Positions 1 to 8,703 of a stretch of DNA of 64,000 nt are shown one piece after another (position 1 is the first letter of the stretch; each line of letters starts with the position of its first letter). The notes below the pieces were generated by a model that was not told the DNA's origin, searched no databases, and worked only from the letters and a program-made list of their open reading frames with translations. Location of the stretch: contig NZ_BDUF01000024.1 of the NCBI RefSeq assembly GCF_002335525.1, positions 1-64,000 on the forward strand, in the 5' to 3' direction. The stretch comes from Effusibacillus lacus (lineage in GTDB: Bacteria > Bacillota > Bacilli > Tumebacillales > Effusibacillaceae). Made by a program: the position numbers and the translations under genes.

Positions 1-61
1 AATTAACGAAAATCCTGTTCCGTTTCGTTGGAAGTACGGCTTGGAGTCTGCTGCTAGGTAA
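1..61 (+). pseudogene. C-terminal end of an unidentified protein, cut by the window edge
   Basis: One frame stays open from the window edge and ends at a TAA at 59-61, giving a tail of about 19 residues containing NENPVPFRW. That pattern recalls the C-terminal NENPxPFxW stretch of some IS630-type transposases, but 19 residues are too few to be sure. It could be the intact end of a gene lying to the left, or a transposase remnant. I list it mainly because palindromic repeats follow at 353-540, which would fit a repeat-rich or mobile-element-scarred stretch. Confidence 0.25.
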
Positions 62-109
62 AAGTAAGTCTATTATGGAAACGAACTACTAGTATTTGCT
101 GTAAACGGT

Positions 110-322
110 TTGACTACATACTATGGTGCTATGCTTTATTTATGGAGTGGACATACTCGATTGATTTATTGGACGTGGTTTGTTTTTGTTTTGACAAGTC
201 ATATTTTATTCACTATCTATCCAAAGATTTTTTCTCCCTTATTAAATCTGATTATAAAAATTGTTTTGCACGTTGTTACTACGTACTTATTAATGGTCAT
301 TTTTGGATTGCTTAAGGTGTAA
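110..322 (+). CDS. Small hypothetical membrane protein, doubtful
   Basis: A 70-residue frame with two strongly hydrophobic stretches, roughly residues 18-38 and 42-66, separated by a short polar turn. It would be a two-pass membrane peptide of unknown function. The frame can begin at TTG 110 or at ATG 131, and neither has a convincing Shine-Dalgarno sequence. The AT-rich composition differs from the GC-richer operons that follow. It may be a remnant or not a gene at all. I recognise no family. Confidence 0.2.
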   Translation: MTTYYGAMLYLWSGHTRLIYWTWFVFVLTSHILFTIYPKIFSPLLNLIIKIVLHVVTTYLLMVIFGLLKV

Positions 323-352
323 AGAAGTACCGGTTCTTTGGCCCATATAAAA

Positions 353-540
353 AATAGCACTGTATTTCAGGCTTATTTTGTCCGATTCAAAGGTACTCCC
401 CAAAATAGGACTGTTTTTCAACCCTATATGCTATTCCTTACTTGTACACCTCGAAACTCACCCGAATAAGGCTGAAAATCAGCTCTATTTTTAAAATGAC
501 ACTCAATAAATCAAAAATAAGGCTGGAAATCAGTCTTATT
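353..540. repeat. Cluster of four short palindromic repeats, family A
   Basis: Four copies of a roughly 25-bp imperfect palindrome sit at 353-377, 404-427, 465-489 and 516-540. The arms pair as AATAAG-n-CTGA with TCAG-n-CTTATT around an AAA-like centre, sometimes with an extra change such as AATAGGACTG. The same unit recurs at 56645-56831. Nothing between 323 and 742 looks like a real gene. The units resemble REP-type extragenic palindromes in size and placement, but I know no named family for them. Confidence 0.75.
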
Positions 541-742
541 TCCACAATTTATACATTATGCAAACTAAAAGTCGGTCATGGAGAAGTCCCACGGGCTTGT
601 CTCAAAAATCATAAAACAAGTTCCTGCTTTGGCCGTTGCAGCAGGCAGAAGCGGAGTTTTCAGTGAATAGAAAGGATTCCTGAATCCCCCAGCGAACTGA
701 ATAAGATACAGTTGAATGAGGTATCGGAGAGGGGGGCGCCTC

Positions 743-2119
743 ATGGCAGAACAGAACCAAGTAAATGATCGCATAAATTGTCGCAATCTTCTGGAGTCAG
801 TATTTGAGAAGGCTTACGAATCGATTGTCGTTTGCGATGCTGACGGGTACATTCTGATGATGAACCAGGCTTACAGGGACTTTCTGGGTGTGCAGGATGT
901 GGTGGGGCGGCATGTGACCGATGTAATCGAAAACACACGCATGCATATCGTGGCCAGGACGGGCAAACCGGAAATCGCCGACATCCAGCGGATCAAAGGG
1001 CAGTATATGATTGCCAGTCGCATCCCGATTTTCGAAGATGGCAAACTGGTGGCAGTCGTCGGAACGGTCATGTTTCAGGATGTCCGGCAGCTGCAAGCCC
1101 TTGCCGCAACGGTGGACCAGTTGAAACAGGAACTTGCCTATTACAAACGGGAACTGCGGCGGAAAATGGGGGCGGTCTACCGGTTTGAACAGATTGCAGG
1201 CTCCAGCCAGAGAATGGAAGAGGTAAAGAATCTGGCGCGCAAAGTGGCCAACAGCGATACGACGGTTCTTATTATCGGTGAAAGCGGAACCGGCAAGGAG
1301 CTGTTCGCTCACGCCATCCATGCGGCCAGCAAACGGGAAATGGGGCCGTTCATCCGGGTCAATTGCGCGGCCATTCCGGATTCGCTGCTGGAATCGGAGT
1401 TGTTCGGTTACGAAGAAGGCGCTTTCACGGGGGCTGCCCGCAAAGGCAAGAAGGGGAAGTTTGAACTGGCCGACCATGGAACGATTCTGCTGGACGAAAT
1501 TGGGGACATGCCGCTCAATTTGCAGGCCAAATTGCTGCGGGTGCTTCAGGAAAAAGAAGTGGAACGCGTCGGCGGTACCCGGCCCATCCCGATCAACGTG
1601 CGGGTGATTGCGTCCACCAACCGGAACCTGCAGGAGCTGATTCGCGAAGGCAAGTTTCGGGAAGACCTCTACTACCGGCTAAACGTCCTGAAACTGGAGA
1701 TCCCCCCTCTGCGGGAAAGGGGGGAGGATCTGCAGGAATTGGTGGAAAGCCTGCTGGAGCAGCTGATGGAAACAACGGGCCTGGTAGTTCGCGAGATTCA
1801 TCCGGACGTCTGGGAGATCTTGCGGAAGTACTCCTGGCCGGGCAACGTCCGGGAGTTGAGGAATGTACTGGAACGTGCCCTTCATAATATGGAAGGGAAT
1901 TGCCTGAAAGCCGAACATATATCCGTCTCCCAAACGGACATGTACCGGACGAATCCTGCCGCTCCCTTGACGTTGAAAGAAAGTTTGGAACTGGCGGAGA
2001 AAGAGGCAATCAAACGGGCCTTGGCGGCTGCCGGGGGAAACCGGCCGGAGGCAGCCAGGATTCTTGGAATCAGCAAATCCGGACTTTATCAGAAACTTGA
2101 CAAATACGGTCTTTCCTAG
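743..2119 (+). CDS. PAS-domain sigma-54-dependent transcriptional activator
   Basis: A 458-residue bacterial enhancer-binding protein that should activate RNA polymerase carrying sigma-54 (SigL/RpoN). An N-terminal PAS sensor spans about residues 12-115, followed by a short coiled linker. The AAA+ domain has Walker A GESGTGK near 179-185, the sigma-54 contact motif GAFTGA near 226-231 and Walker B LLDEIGD near 250. A Fis-type helix-turn-helix closes the protein (NRPEAARILGISKSGLYQKL). ATG 743 is preferred over ATG 716 because GGAGAGGGGG lies just before it. The gene sits directly upstream of a sigma-54 promoter and three palindromes, so its target is very probably the 2406-10705 transport and catabolic operon. 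The PAS ligand is unknown. RocR, BkdR and AcoR are related in architecture. Confidence 0.93.
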   Translation: MAEQNQVNDRINCRNLLESVFEKAYESIVVCDADGYILMMNQAYRDFLGVQDVVGRHVTDVIENTRMHIVARTGKPEIADIQRIKGQYMIASRIPIFEDGKLVAVVGTVMFQDVRQLQALAATVDQLKQELAYYKRELRRKMGAVYRFEQIAGSSQRMEEVKNLARKVANSDTTVLIIGESGTGKELFAHAIHAASKREMGPFIRVNCAAIPDSLLESELFGYEEGAFTGAARKGKKGKFELADHGTILLDEIGDMPLNLQAKLLRVLQEKEVERVGGTRPIPINVRVIASTNRNLQELIREGKFREDLYYRLNVLKLEIPPLRERGEDLQELVESLLEQLMETTGLVVREIHPDVWEILRKYSWPGNVRELRNVLERALHNMEGNCLKAEHISVSQTDMYRTNPAAPLTLKESLELAEKEAIKRALAAAGGNRPEAARILGISKSGLYQKLDKYGLS

Positions 2120-2165
2120 AATCAATTGCGTTTCAGCATATGGGTCCCAATACCGTTTAAGGGAG

Positions 2166-2290
2166 TCCAAAATTTTGGAATGGCGTCCAGTATTTTAGAC
2201 GTCTTCTTTTTCTGGCTTTGTTACAAAAATGTGACAAATTTTCGCCGATGATGAATCCGGCAGCGTGTAGAAAAGTCCAAATTTTTGGAC
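2166..2290. promoter_or_regulatory. Three palindromic upstream activator sites for the sigma-54 activator
   Basis: Three related palindromes lie between the activator gene and the sigma-54 promoter: TCCAAAATTTTGGA at 2166-2179, the degenerate GTCCAGTATTTTAGAC at 2185-2200 and GTCCAAATTTTTGGAC at 2275-2290. The shared core is GTCC-A/T(8)-GGAC. The first two centres are 20 bp apart, about two helical turns. The sites lie roughly 90-200 bp upstream of the predicted start point, the usual distance for enhancers that act by DNA looping. Assigning them to the 743-2119 protein is inference from position and symmetry. Confidence 0.75.
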
Positions 2291-2343
2291 TACTGAATTT
2301 TTAAATGAGGGTAAAATCGGAGGTCGACGCTGCCGGAAGGAGT

Positions 2344-2359
2344 TGGCACGATGTTTGCA
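2344..2359 (+). promoter_or_regulatory. Sigma-54 (-24/-12) promoter
   Basis: TGGCAC, five bases, then TTGCA matches the sigma-54 consensus exactly: GG at 2345-2346 and GC at 2357-2358 with the required 10-base gap. Transcription should begin near 2370, between the promoter and ATG 2406. The promoter drives livJ and probably the genes after it. Confidence 0.9.
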
Positions 2360-2405
2360 ATTAATGTTTTCCGAAACAAATTCAGGTTTTAGGGGGTCAA
2401 AATGC

Positions 2406-3617
2406 ATGAAACAAGAGCGCGTATGGAAGAAATTAACCGCCTTGACGGCAACCGGAATGCTGGCCGGAACGATGCTGCTGGCCGGGTGTGGTCCGAAGCT
2501 GGACCAACCTGCTGCCAAACCCGGTGAAAGCGCTTCCGGAGGGAAAGGTGACTTTGTCATCGGCATGCCCATCTCCCTCTCCGGCGGAACGGCCCTTTAT
2601 GGGGAAGCGGCAAAGCGGGGCGCCGAACTGGCCATCAAGGAGTTTAACGAGAAAGGCGGCTTCCAGGGACGCAAGGCGAAACTGGTTCCCTACGACGACG
2701 AAGCCAACCCGGAGAAAGCAAAGCAGCACGTACAGCGGCTGATTGAACAGGATAAGGCAGTTGCCATCATCGGGCCTGCCAACTCCGGCAATGCAATGGC
2801 CCAGATCCCGATTGTGCAGAACGCCAAGATTCCGCAAGTGATCCCGGTGGCAACAGGTACCGCCATCACACAGCAGTTCAAGGATGAGCCCAAAAACTTC
2901 ATCTTCCGAGTGGCTCCGTATGATGCGGGACAGGTGAAGAAGATGGTCAGCTGGGTCTTTGACGACAAGAAGCGGGAAAAAGTGGGTCTTCTGTACGACA
3001 CCACCGGCTACGGCCAGGGCGGCAAGAAAGACCTGGATGCATTACTGGCAAACAAGGGCAAGAAGTTCCTGGCGTCCGAATCCTTCGGACCGAAAGACAC
3101 CGACATGACATCCCAGCTCACCAAGCTGAAGAATGCAGGTGTTGACACCGTAATCGTATACGGATTGGCGGATACCATGGCCCAGATTCTCAAGTCTGCG
3201 GACAAGATCGGCTATAAGCCCACCTTTGTCGGCTCCTGGGCGTTCGGCGACCCGACGGTGAAGAAGCTGGCGGGCGACCTGGTCAACAATGACGTGCATT
3301 TTGTCCAGTCCTTCACCATTGATCAATCAGATGCGGCCAAGGCTTTCCATGAAAAAGTGGTCAAAGCCTACGGGGAAGACGTATTCCCGATTGCAACCGC
3401 ACAGGGATACGATTCAACCAATCTGGTGCTGCAAGCCATCAGCAAAGCAGGACCCGACAGCCCGGAGAAGATCCGCGATGCGATTGAAGAGTTGAGTGAT
3501 TTCAAAGCGGTCACCAGTGCGCCGGCAAAGCCTTTCGCCAAAGACAGGCATGAAGCGATTCTGGAAGAGAACATGTTCATGGCCACCTACAAAAACGGCG
3601 TAATTGTCAAAGACTAG
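2406..3617 (+). CDS. ABC transporter substrate-binding lipoprotein, branched-chain amino acid type
   Basis: A 403-residue periplasmic-binding-protein-like receptor of the LivJ/type I fold. The N-terminus is a lipoprotein signal with lipobox LLAGC (Cys28 anchor), then a Pro/Gly/Ser linker, then the receptor domain from about residue 50 (FVIGMPISLSGGTALYG). ATG 2406 is chosen because AGGGGG lies just before it and because an earlier in-frame TTG at 2343 overlaps the sigma-54 promoter. It is the first gene of the operon with livH, livMG and livF. Family members bind leucine, other amino acids, amides, urea or small organic acids, so the ligand cannot be read from the sequence. The neighbouring dehydrogenase suggests a hydroxy acid. 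Confidence 0.92.
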   Translation: MKQERVWKKLTALTATGMLAGTMLLAGCGPKLDQPAAKPGESASGGKGDFVIGMPISLSGGTALYGEAAKRGAELAIKEFNEKGGFQGRKAKLVPYDDEANPEKAKQHVQRLIEQDKAVAIIGPANSGNAMAQIPIVQNAKIPQVIPVATGTAITQQFKDEPKNFIFRVAPYDAGQVKKMVSWVFDDKKREKVGLLYDTTGYGQGGKKDLDALLANKGKKFLASESFGPKDTDMTSQLTKLKNAGVDTVIVYGLADTMAQILKSADKIGYKPTFVGSWAFGDPTVKKLAGDLVNNDVHFVQSFTIDQSDAAKAFHEKVVKAYGEDVFPIATAQGYDSTNLVLQAISKAGPDSPEKIRDAIEELSDFKAVTSAPAKPFAKDRHEAILEENMFMATYKNGVIVKD

Positions 3618-3626
3618 GGGATCACA

Positions 3627-4508
3627 ATGGAACAGGCGATTGTATCGGGACTGATACTCGGATGCATCTATGCGCTGGTGGCGCAGGGTTATTACATTAC
3701 GCATATAACGACCAATACGTTGAATTTTGGCCAGGGTGACTTCCTGATGTTGGGTGCCATGGTGGGGTTGAGCAGTCTGGGGATGACTCTCCCCTTCCTC
3801 CCCGCATGGCTGGCCTTTCTGATTGCCGTTGCGGTGGTTGTACTGCTGCAGGCAGTTCTGGGCATGGCGCTGGAAAGGGTCGCCATCCGACCCCTGAAGA
3901 GTTTCGTCTCCATCAGCTGGATCCTGTCCACCGTGGCCGTGTCCATCATTGTTCGAAATCTGGCCATGATCATCTGGGGCAAGCCGACCCTTCCGTTTGC
4001 CTCTCCTTTCGGCGACAAAGTGGTGCGCATTGGTTCGGTGGGGATTCTGCCTCACGAAATCTTTATTGTAATTTGTGCGGTCGTGGTCATGGCCGTGTTG
4101 ATGCTCGGGTTGAACCGGACCACCTTTGGCAAGGGACTGCGGGCGGTGGCGTTAAACCCCGATGCGGCAAGTCTTATGGGTGTGAACCCGAAAAAAATGG
4201 CTGTGACAGCCTACGTCATGTCCTGTATTCTTGCGGGAATCGGCGGACTCATGGTGGGTCCCATTACCAACGTGGTCTTCTTCATGGGAGTCGACTTGGG
4301 GCTGAAAGCGTTTGCCGCCGCCATTCTGGGCGGACTCGGCAACCCGTGGGGAATCCTGATCGGAGGCCTCCTGATCGGGGTCAGCGAGCAGGTAGCGGCA
4401 CTCTATGACTCGCTGGCGAAGGATGCAGCCGCCTTCGTGCTGATCTTGCTTGTGCTGTTGATTCGTCCGCAGGGGCTGTTCGGAAAAAGTGTGAAGGAGA
4501 AATACTGA
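3627..4508 (+). CDS. livH: ABC transporter permease, LivH family
   Basis: A 293-residue inner-membrane permease with about eight hydrophobic helices. The opening VSGLILGCIYALVAQGYYI and the motif FGKGLRAVALNPDAASLMGV are typical of the LivH half of branched-chain amino acid importers. The start follows AGGGGATCACA. It lies 9 bp after livJ, and its TGA shares a base with the ATG of the next gene, so it is translationally coupled to livMG. It should pair with the LivM half of that fusion to form the membrane channel. The symbol is by family; leucine specificity is not implied. Confidence 0.9.
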   Translation: MEQAIVSGLILGCIYALVAQGYYITHITTNTLNFGQGDFLMLGAMVGLSSLGMTLPFLPAWLAFLIAVAVVVLLQAVLGMALERVAIRPLKSFVSISWILSTVAVSIIVRNLAMIIWGKPTLPFASPFGDKVVRIGSVGILPHEIFIVICAVVVMAVLMLGLNRTTFGKGLRAVALNPDAASLMGVNPKKMAVTAYVMSCILAGIGGLMVGPITNVVFFMGVDLGLKAFAAAILGGLGNPWGILIGGLLIGVSEQVAALYDSLAKDAAAFVLILLVLLIRPQGLFGKSVKEKY

Positions 4509-6271
4509 TGAAACAGTTTGCGTTGCGTTTTGCGCTGCCGATCGCGTTCATATTCATACTTCCCTACGTGTACCCGAACAGTTTCTTCATGAAGATCATC
4601 ACCAGTTTTGCCGCCCTTTATCTGGTGGTCGTCGGTCTCAATCTGCTGGTGGGGATTGCCGGCCAGCTCTCCTTGGGGCAGACCGGATTTTTCGCCATTG
4701 GCGCCTATGGGGCAGCACTGCTTGTCATGAAGCTGCAGCTTCCCTTCTTCGTGTCCATCTTTGTGGCGGCAGGAGTAACGGCGCTGTTTGGAGCCATTGT
4801 CGCCATGCTTTCCCTTCGGTCCCACGGGCCTTACCTGGCGATGGTCACCATTGCCTTCGGTTTGCTTGTTGAGATCGTGGCCAACCGCTGGGTGGATGTG
4901 ACGGGAGGTCCTGCCGGCTTGTTTCTGCCGAAGGCGGATCTGTTCGGGTATGCGTTAAACAAGGTGGAATACTTTTACTTTGCGGCCCTGCTTGCGTTGG
5001 CAGGCCAGTGGGTTGCAACCAATCTTACCCGCAGCCAATTTGGACGTACGCTGCATGCTCTCCGCAACAGTCCGGTTGCGGCCGAAAGCCTGGGCGTCAA
5101 TGTCACCGGCTGGAAAGTGGGAGCCTTTGTCCTCTCGGCTTTCTATGCGGGAGTTGGGGGAGCGCTGTTTGCGTTTCAGGACGGATATATCAATTCCGAC
5201 TCCTTTACCTTCTCAAGTTCCATTATGTTTCTTGTAGCCGTGATTGTGGGAGGTGCCGGAACCGTACTGGGACCTTTCGTGGGAACCCTGATTATCGAAG
5301 TGCTTCCTACATTCTTTGCCAATCTTTATGACTATCATCTGTTAATCTTCGGCTCCATTCTCCTTCTGACCCTGGTGTTCCTGCCCGAAGGCGTTGTCGG
5401 AACCCTGGGAGGCCGTTGGAGGAAGAAGCCGCCGGCGGTTCCCGAACAGATCGAACCATATAGGATCGAACCGGCGGATATGGGCGAGATTGCCATCCGG
5501 ATTGAAGGACTCAAGAAATATTTTGGCGGAGTCAAAGCCATCGACGGAGTGACCTTCACGGTGCAGCGCGGAACGATTCACGGCGTGATCGGTCCGAACG
5601 GCTCCGGCAAGAGCACGATGGTGAATCTCTTAAGCGGGGTCTATACGCCTTCGGAAGGGCAAGTGCTTTTGAACGGGAACACGGTCCAGGGAAAACCCAC
5701 CTTCCGGATTGCCAAAATGGGCATGACACGTACCTTCCAGAATATCCAGCTGTTTAGCGATCTGACTGTGATGGAGAACGTATTGGTCGGATTTCATCGG
5801 CAGTTTCGCAGCGGAATGTTCAGGCAGATGCTGGCCCTCCGCTCAGTAAAGCGGGAAGAGCAGCAGTTTGTGGATCAATGTTTCCGCATCTTGAAGCTTG
5901 TGGGTCTGGAACAGAGGGCCTATGAAATCGCGGACAGCCTTTCCTATGGGGAAAAAAGGCTGATGGAGATCGCCCGGGCATTGGCAATGAAGCCGAGCGT
6001 CCTGCTGCTGGACGAACCGGCTGCCGGGGCAAGCCCCGTCGAAGTGGAGCGGATCGTCAATGTCATCCGCAAATTGCGGGATGCGGGACTGACCGTGATC
6101 CTGATCGAGCATCACATGGAGATTGTCATGGAGTTCTGCGATTCCATCACGGTGCTTGATTTCGGCATCAAACTGGCGGAGGGGACTCCGGAACAGATCA
6201 GCAGGAACGAAAAAGTGGTCGAGGCGTATCTGGGCGGCGAAGAGGTGATGAAGCTTGTTGGCGGTTTCTGA
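4508..6271 (+). CDS. Fused ABC transporter permease and ATPase (LivM-LivG)
   Basis: A 587-residue single-frame fusion. Residues 1 to about 305 form a LivM-type permease with about nine membrane helices and the motif FGRTLHALRNSPVAAESLGV. After a Pro/Lys/Arg-rich linker, residues about 325-587 form a LivG-type ATPase with Walker A GPNGSGKS, signature LSYGEKRLMEIA, Walker B LLLDEP and a His switch (LIEHHME). LivM and LivG are more often separate proteins. I see no frameshift or internal restart, and the reading frame and codon usage are continuous, so the fusion looks real. It overlaps livF by 17 bp and should assemble with LivH and LivF. Confidence 0.92.
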   Translation: MKQFALRFALPIAFIFILPYVYPNSFFMKIITSFAALYLVVVGLNLLVGIAGQLSLGQTGFFAIGAYGAALLVMKLQLPFFVSIFVAAGVTALFGAIVAMLSLRSHGPYLAMVTIAFGLLVEIVANRWVDVTGGPAGLFLPKADLFGYALNKVEYFYFAALLALAGQWVATNLTRSQFGRTLHALRNSPVAAESLGVNVTGWKVGAFVLSAFYAGVGGALFAFQDGYINSDSFTFSSSIMFLVAVIVGGAGTVLGPFVGTLIIEVLPTFFANLYDYHLLIFGSILLLTLVFLPEGVVGTLGGRWRKKPPAVPEQIEPYRIEPADMGEIAIRIEGLKKYFGGVKAIDGVTFTVQRGTIHGVIGPNGSGKSTMVNLLSGVYTPSEGQVLLNGNTVQGKPTFRIAKMGMTRTFQNIQLFSDLTVMENVLVGFHRQFRSGMFRQMLALRSVKREEQQFVDQCFRILKLVGLEQRAYEIADSLSYGEKRLMEIARALAMKPSVLLLDEPAAGASPVEVERIVNVIRKLRDAGLTVILIEHHMEIVMEFCDSITVLDFGIKLAEGTPEQISRNEKVVEAYLGGEEVMKLVGGF

Positions 6272-6989
6272 TTTGACAGTATCCTACGGGCAGGCAAACG
6301 CCCTGCAAAACGTGTCTCTTCGCGTGGACGACGGGCAGATTGTAGCTTTGATCGGCCGCAACGGCGCGGGAAAGACCACATTGCTCAAGGCCGTTTCCGG
6401 TTTGCTGCCGATTCGGAGCGGTTCGGTCCAAATCGATGATACGATCCTCAACGGAACAAAAGATGGCACTGCGTACAACACCCCAGCCCATAAAATCATC
6501 GGCATGGGGGTCGGGCATGTGCCCCAGGGGAGGCAGGTTTTCTCCGATCAGACGGTGGAAGACAACCTGATCCTGGGAGGCTATTTGATTCGCAATAACA
6601 AACAGCTGCTGCAGGAGCGGATGGAGCGGGAATACAACCGGTTTCCGCGGCTCCTCGAACGGCGGAAACAGTTGGCCGGAACGCTGTCCGGCGGGGAGCA
6701 GCAAATGCTTGCCATGGCCAGAGCGCTGATCATGGATCCGAAAGTCCTGCTGCTGGACGAACCTTCCATGGGCCTGGCTCCGCTTTACGTCAAGCTTGTG
6801 CTTGACACCATTCTGGATTTGAAAAAACAGGGCGTGACCATACTTCTGGTGGAACAGCTCGCAACAGCTGCCCTTGCAATATCGGATTATGCCTATGTGC
6901 TGCAAAACGGAGACATCGTGATTGAAGGCGAGTCATCCAAACTGCGCAATGATCCTGCCCTGATTCAAACCTATCTGGGTGTTTCATGA
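6255..6989 (+). CDS. livF: ABC transporter ATP-binding protein, LivF family
   Basis: A 244-residue cytoplasmic ATPase, the second nucleotide-binding subunit of the importer. Walker A GRNGAGKT lies near residue 35, signature LSGGEQQMLAMARAL near 140 and Walker B VLLLDEPSMGLAP just after. The start is TTG 6255 (a second TTG follows at 6258) behind GAGGTGA at 6243-6249. It overlaps the end of livMG, implying coupled translation. The insertion with FSDQTVEDNLILGGY is characteristic of LivF. It is transcribed with the rest of the sigma-54 operon. Confidence 0.9.
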   Translation: MLAVSDLTVSYGQANALQNVSLRVDDGQIVALIGRNGAGKTTLLKAVSGLLPIRSGSVQIDDTILNGTKDGTAYNTPAHKIIGMGVGHVPQGRQVFSDQTVEDNLILGGYLIRNNKQLLQERMEREYNRFPRLLERRKQLAGTLSGGEQQMLAMARALIMDPKVLLLDEPSMGLAPLYVKLVLDTILDLKKQGVTILLVEQLATAALAISDYAYVLQNGDIVIEGESSKLRNDPALIQTYLGVS

Positions 6990-7028
6990 GATCTCCTTCA
7001 ATTTCGGCGGAAATGGGGAGGGATTGCC

Positions 7029-7847
7029 TTGAGGCTGGAGAGCTTTGTCAAACATGCTCCTGTTTTTAAGCAGCTTTTGGATTTGTACGTGGACTCGCTA
7101 TTGTGCGTATCAGATCTTACAACGTATTTGTATGCTGAGGCCAGTTCCAATTTTGACCTTGGGGTGCGCAAAGGGGATTCTGTCAAGGAGGGTTCCACGC
7201 TGGCGCTGGCAATGGCTGAAAAAAAGCCGGTCAGAAAACGAATGGATCGCTCCTTGTACGGGGTTCCCTATATTGCCATGGCGGTGCCGATTTTTGCAGA
7301 GGATGGTACGGTATGCGGGGGACTGGTCTGCTGCGTTTCCACGGATCGGCAGGAACAGCTTTATTCTTCCTCCCAGGAGTTTTCATCTCTGACGGAGGAG
7401 CTTGCCGCAACTGCCGAGACATTCACACGCAATACCGAATCCCTTGCAAAAGCCAATCTGGACATTATGAATCTCGCAAAAGCACTTGATCAGCAAATGG
7501 TGGAAATTGAAAAGGTCAACCGCTTGATCGCCCAAGTGTCGCAGCAAACCAACCTGTTGGGCTTGAACGCACTGATAGAAGCGGCCCATGCAGGCGATAA
7601 GGGGAAAGGGTTTTCGGTTGTAGCCAATGAGATCCGGCGGCTTGCAGGGGAATCCCAGGCATCAGCCAAGGGAGTGACGGACAATGTCCGGCAGGTACAA
7701 GAGAGCGTCAGTGAATTGCTCCGGCATGCCGAAATCATTGCACAGTCCTCTCAGGAACAGGTTGCCGGCGCCGAGGAATTGACAGCCATGTCCCATCACA
7801 TTTCACAATTGGCCGCATCTCTGAACAAATTAGCAAATATTATCTGA
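7029..7847 (+). CDS. Soluble methyl-accepting chemotaxis-type sensory protein
   Basis: A 272-residue protein with no membrane segment. Residues 1 to about 110 form a sensor-like domain resembling a degenerate PAS/GAF fold ([26 protein letters not shown]). The C-terminal half is a short MCP signalling hairpin with the conserved tip [20 protein letters not shown] and [19 protein letters not shown] 7029 follows GGGAGG at a good distance. Lying between the transporter and the catabolic genes, it may report intracellular substrate or energy state to CheA/CheW, or regulate the operon. The ligand is unknown. Soluble MCPs in a transport operon are uncommon. Confidence 0.85.
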   Translation: MRLESFVKHAPVFKQLLDLYVDSLLCVSDLTTYLYAEASSNFDLGVRKGDSVKEGSTLALAMAEKKPVRKRMDRSLYGVPYIAMAVPIFAEDGTVCGGLVCCVSTDRQEQLYSSSQEFSSLTEELAATAETFTRNTESLAKANLDIMNLAKALDQQMVEIEKVNRLIAQVSQQTNLLGLNALIEAAHAGDKGKGFSVVANEIRRLAGESQASAKGVTDNVRQVQESVSELLRHAEIIAQSSQEQVAGAEELTAMSHHISQLAASLNKLANII

Positions 7848-7862
7848 GTCGGAGGGATTTTG

Positions 7863-8648
7863 TTGAGCGGAATCCTGGAGCAAAAAGTGGCGATCGTAAC
7901 AGGTGCGGCTAGCGGAATTGGACTGGAAATAGCCCGTACGTTTGCCGGCGAGGGCGCGAAAGTTATTGTTTCGGACCTCGATGAGGAAGCGTCCCAGGCT
8001 GCGGCAAAGCGGCTCCAGAACGAAGGGTATGAAGCATTGGGGCTGCCCTGTGACGTTACCGTGGAAGAACAGTTTAAGAATTGCATTGATATAACGCACA
8101 AAGCATTCGGGAGGCTGGACATTCTCGTCAACAACGCAGGCTTGCAGCACGTTGCTCCGATTGAGCAGTTCAGTACCGAGAAGTTTGAGCTGTTGATCAA
8201 AGTGATGCTGACAGGACCTTTCATTGGAATCAAAAATGCCTTCCCGATTATGAAGCGACAGGGATTTGGCCGTGTCATCAACATTGCATCCATCAACGGG
8301 TTGGTTGGATTTGCCGGGAAAGCGGCCTACAACAGCGCCAAGCACGGAGTAATCGGATTGACCAAGGTGGCTGCGTTAGAAGGAGCTGCCCACGGGATTA
8401 CCGTAAACGCTCTGTGTCCCGGCTATGTGGATACGCCGCTGGTTCGCAATCAGTTGGAAGATTTGGCGAAGACCCGAAACGTCCCGTTGGAGAAGGTGTT
8501 GGAGGAAGTGATCTACCCCCTTGTTCCCCAGAAGCGCTTGCTTTCCACGAAAGAAGTGGCTGACTATGCGGTGTTTCTGGCGAGCGACAAAGGCAGGAGC
8601 ATCACTGGTACGTCCGTTGTGATTGACGGTGGGTATACCGCGCAATAA
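7863..8648 (+). CDS. Short-chain dehydrogenase, probable (R)-3-hydroxybutyrate dehydrogenase
   Basis: A 261-residue classical SDR. The NAD-binding motif TGAASGIG lies near residue 13, NNAG near 90, the catalytic Ser in INIASING and Tyr/Lys in YNSAK. AGLQHVAPIEQF and CPGYVDTPLV match the (R)-3-hydroxybutyrate dehydrogenase subgroup, which oxidises 3-hydroxybutyrate to acetoacetate with NAD+. TTG 7863 is preferred over TTG 7860 because GGAGGG at 7851-7856 is then seven bases away. It lies just after the MCP-like gene in the sigma-54 operon. A thiolase that could finish the pathway is at 26483. Substrate is by family resemblance only. Confidence 0.85.
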   Translation: MSGILEQKVAIVTGAASGIGLEIARTFAGEGAKVIVSDLDEEASQAAAKRLQNEGYEALGLPCDVTVEEQFKNCIDITHKAFGRLDILVNNAGLQHVAPIEQFSTEKFELLIKVMLTGPFIGIKNAFPIMKRQGFGRVINIASINGLVGFAGKAAYNSAKHGVIGLTKVAALEGAAHGITVNALCPGYVDTPLVRNQLEDLAKTRNVPLEKVLEEVIYPLVPQKRLLSTKEVADYAVFLASDKGRSITGTSVVIDGGYTAQ

Positions 8649-8703
8649 TTTGGGCAAATCCGTCAAATTTCCCGCCGGAACCAATCTGATATCTGAAAAG
8701 TTA

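Noticed and set aside
442-666. Forward frame of 74 codons before the sigma-54 activator
   Set aside because: It crosses two palindromic repeats and has no ribosome binding site.
2343-2405. Upstream TTG start extending the LivJ-like protein by 21 residues
   Set aside because: It overlaps the sigma-54 promoter and lies before the predicted transcription start; ATG 2406 has a proper ribosome binding site and lipoprotein signal.
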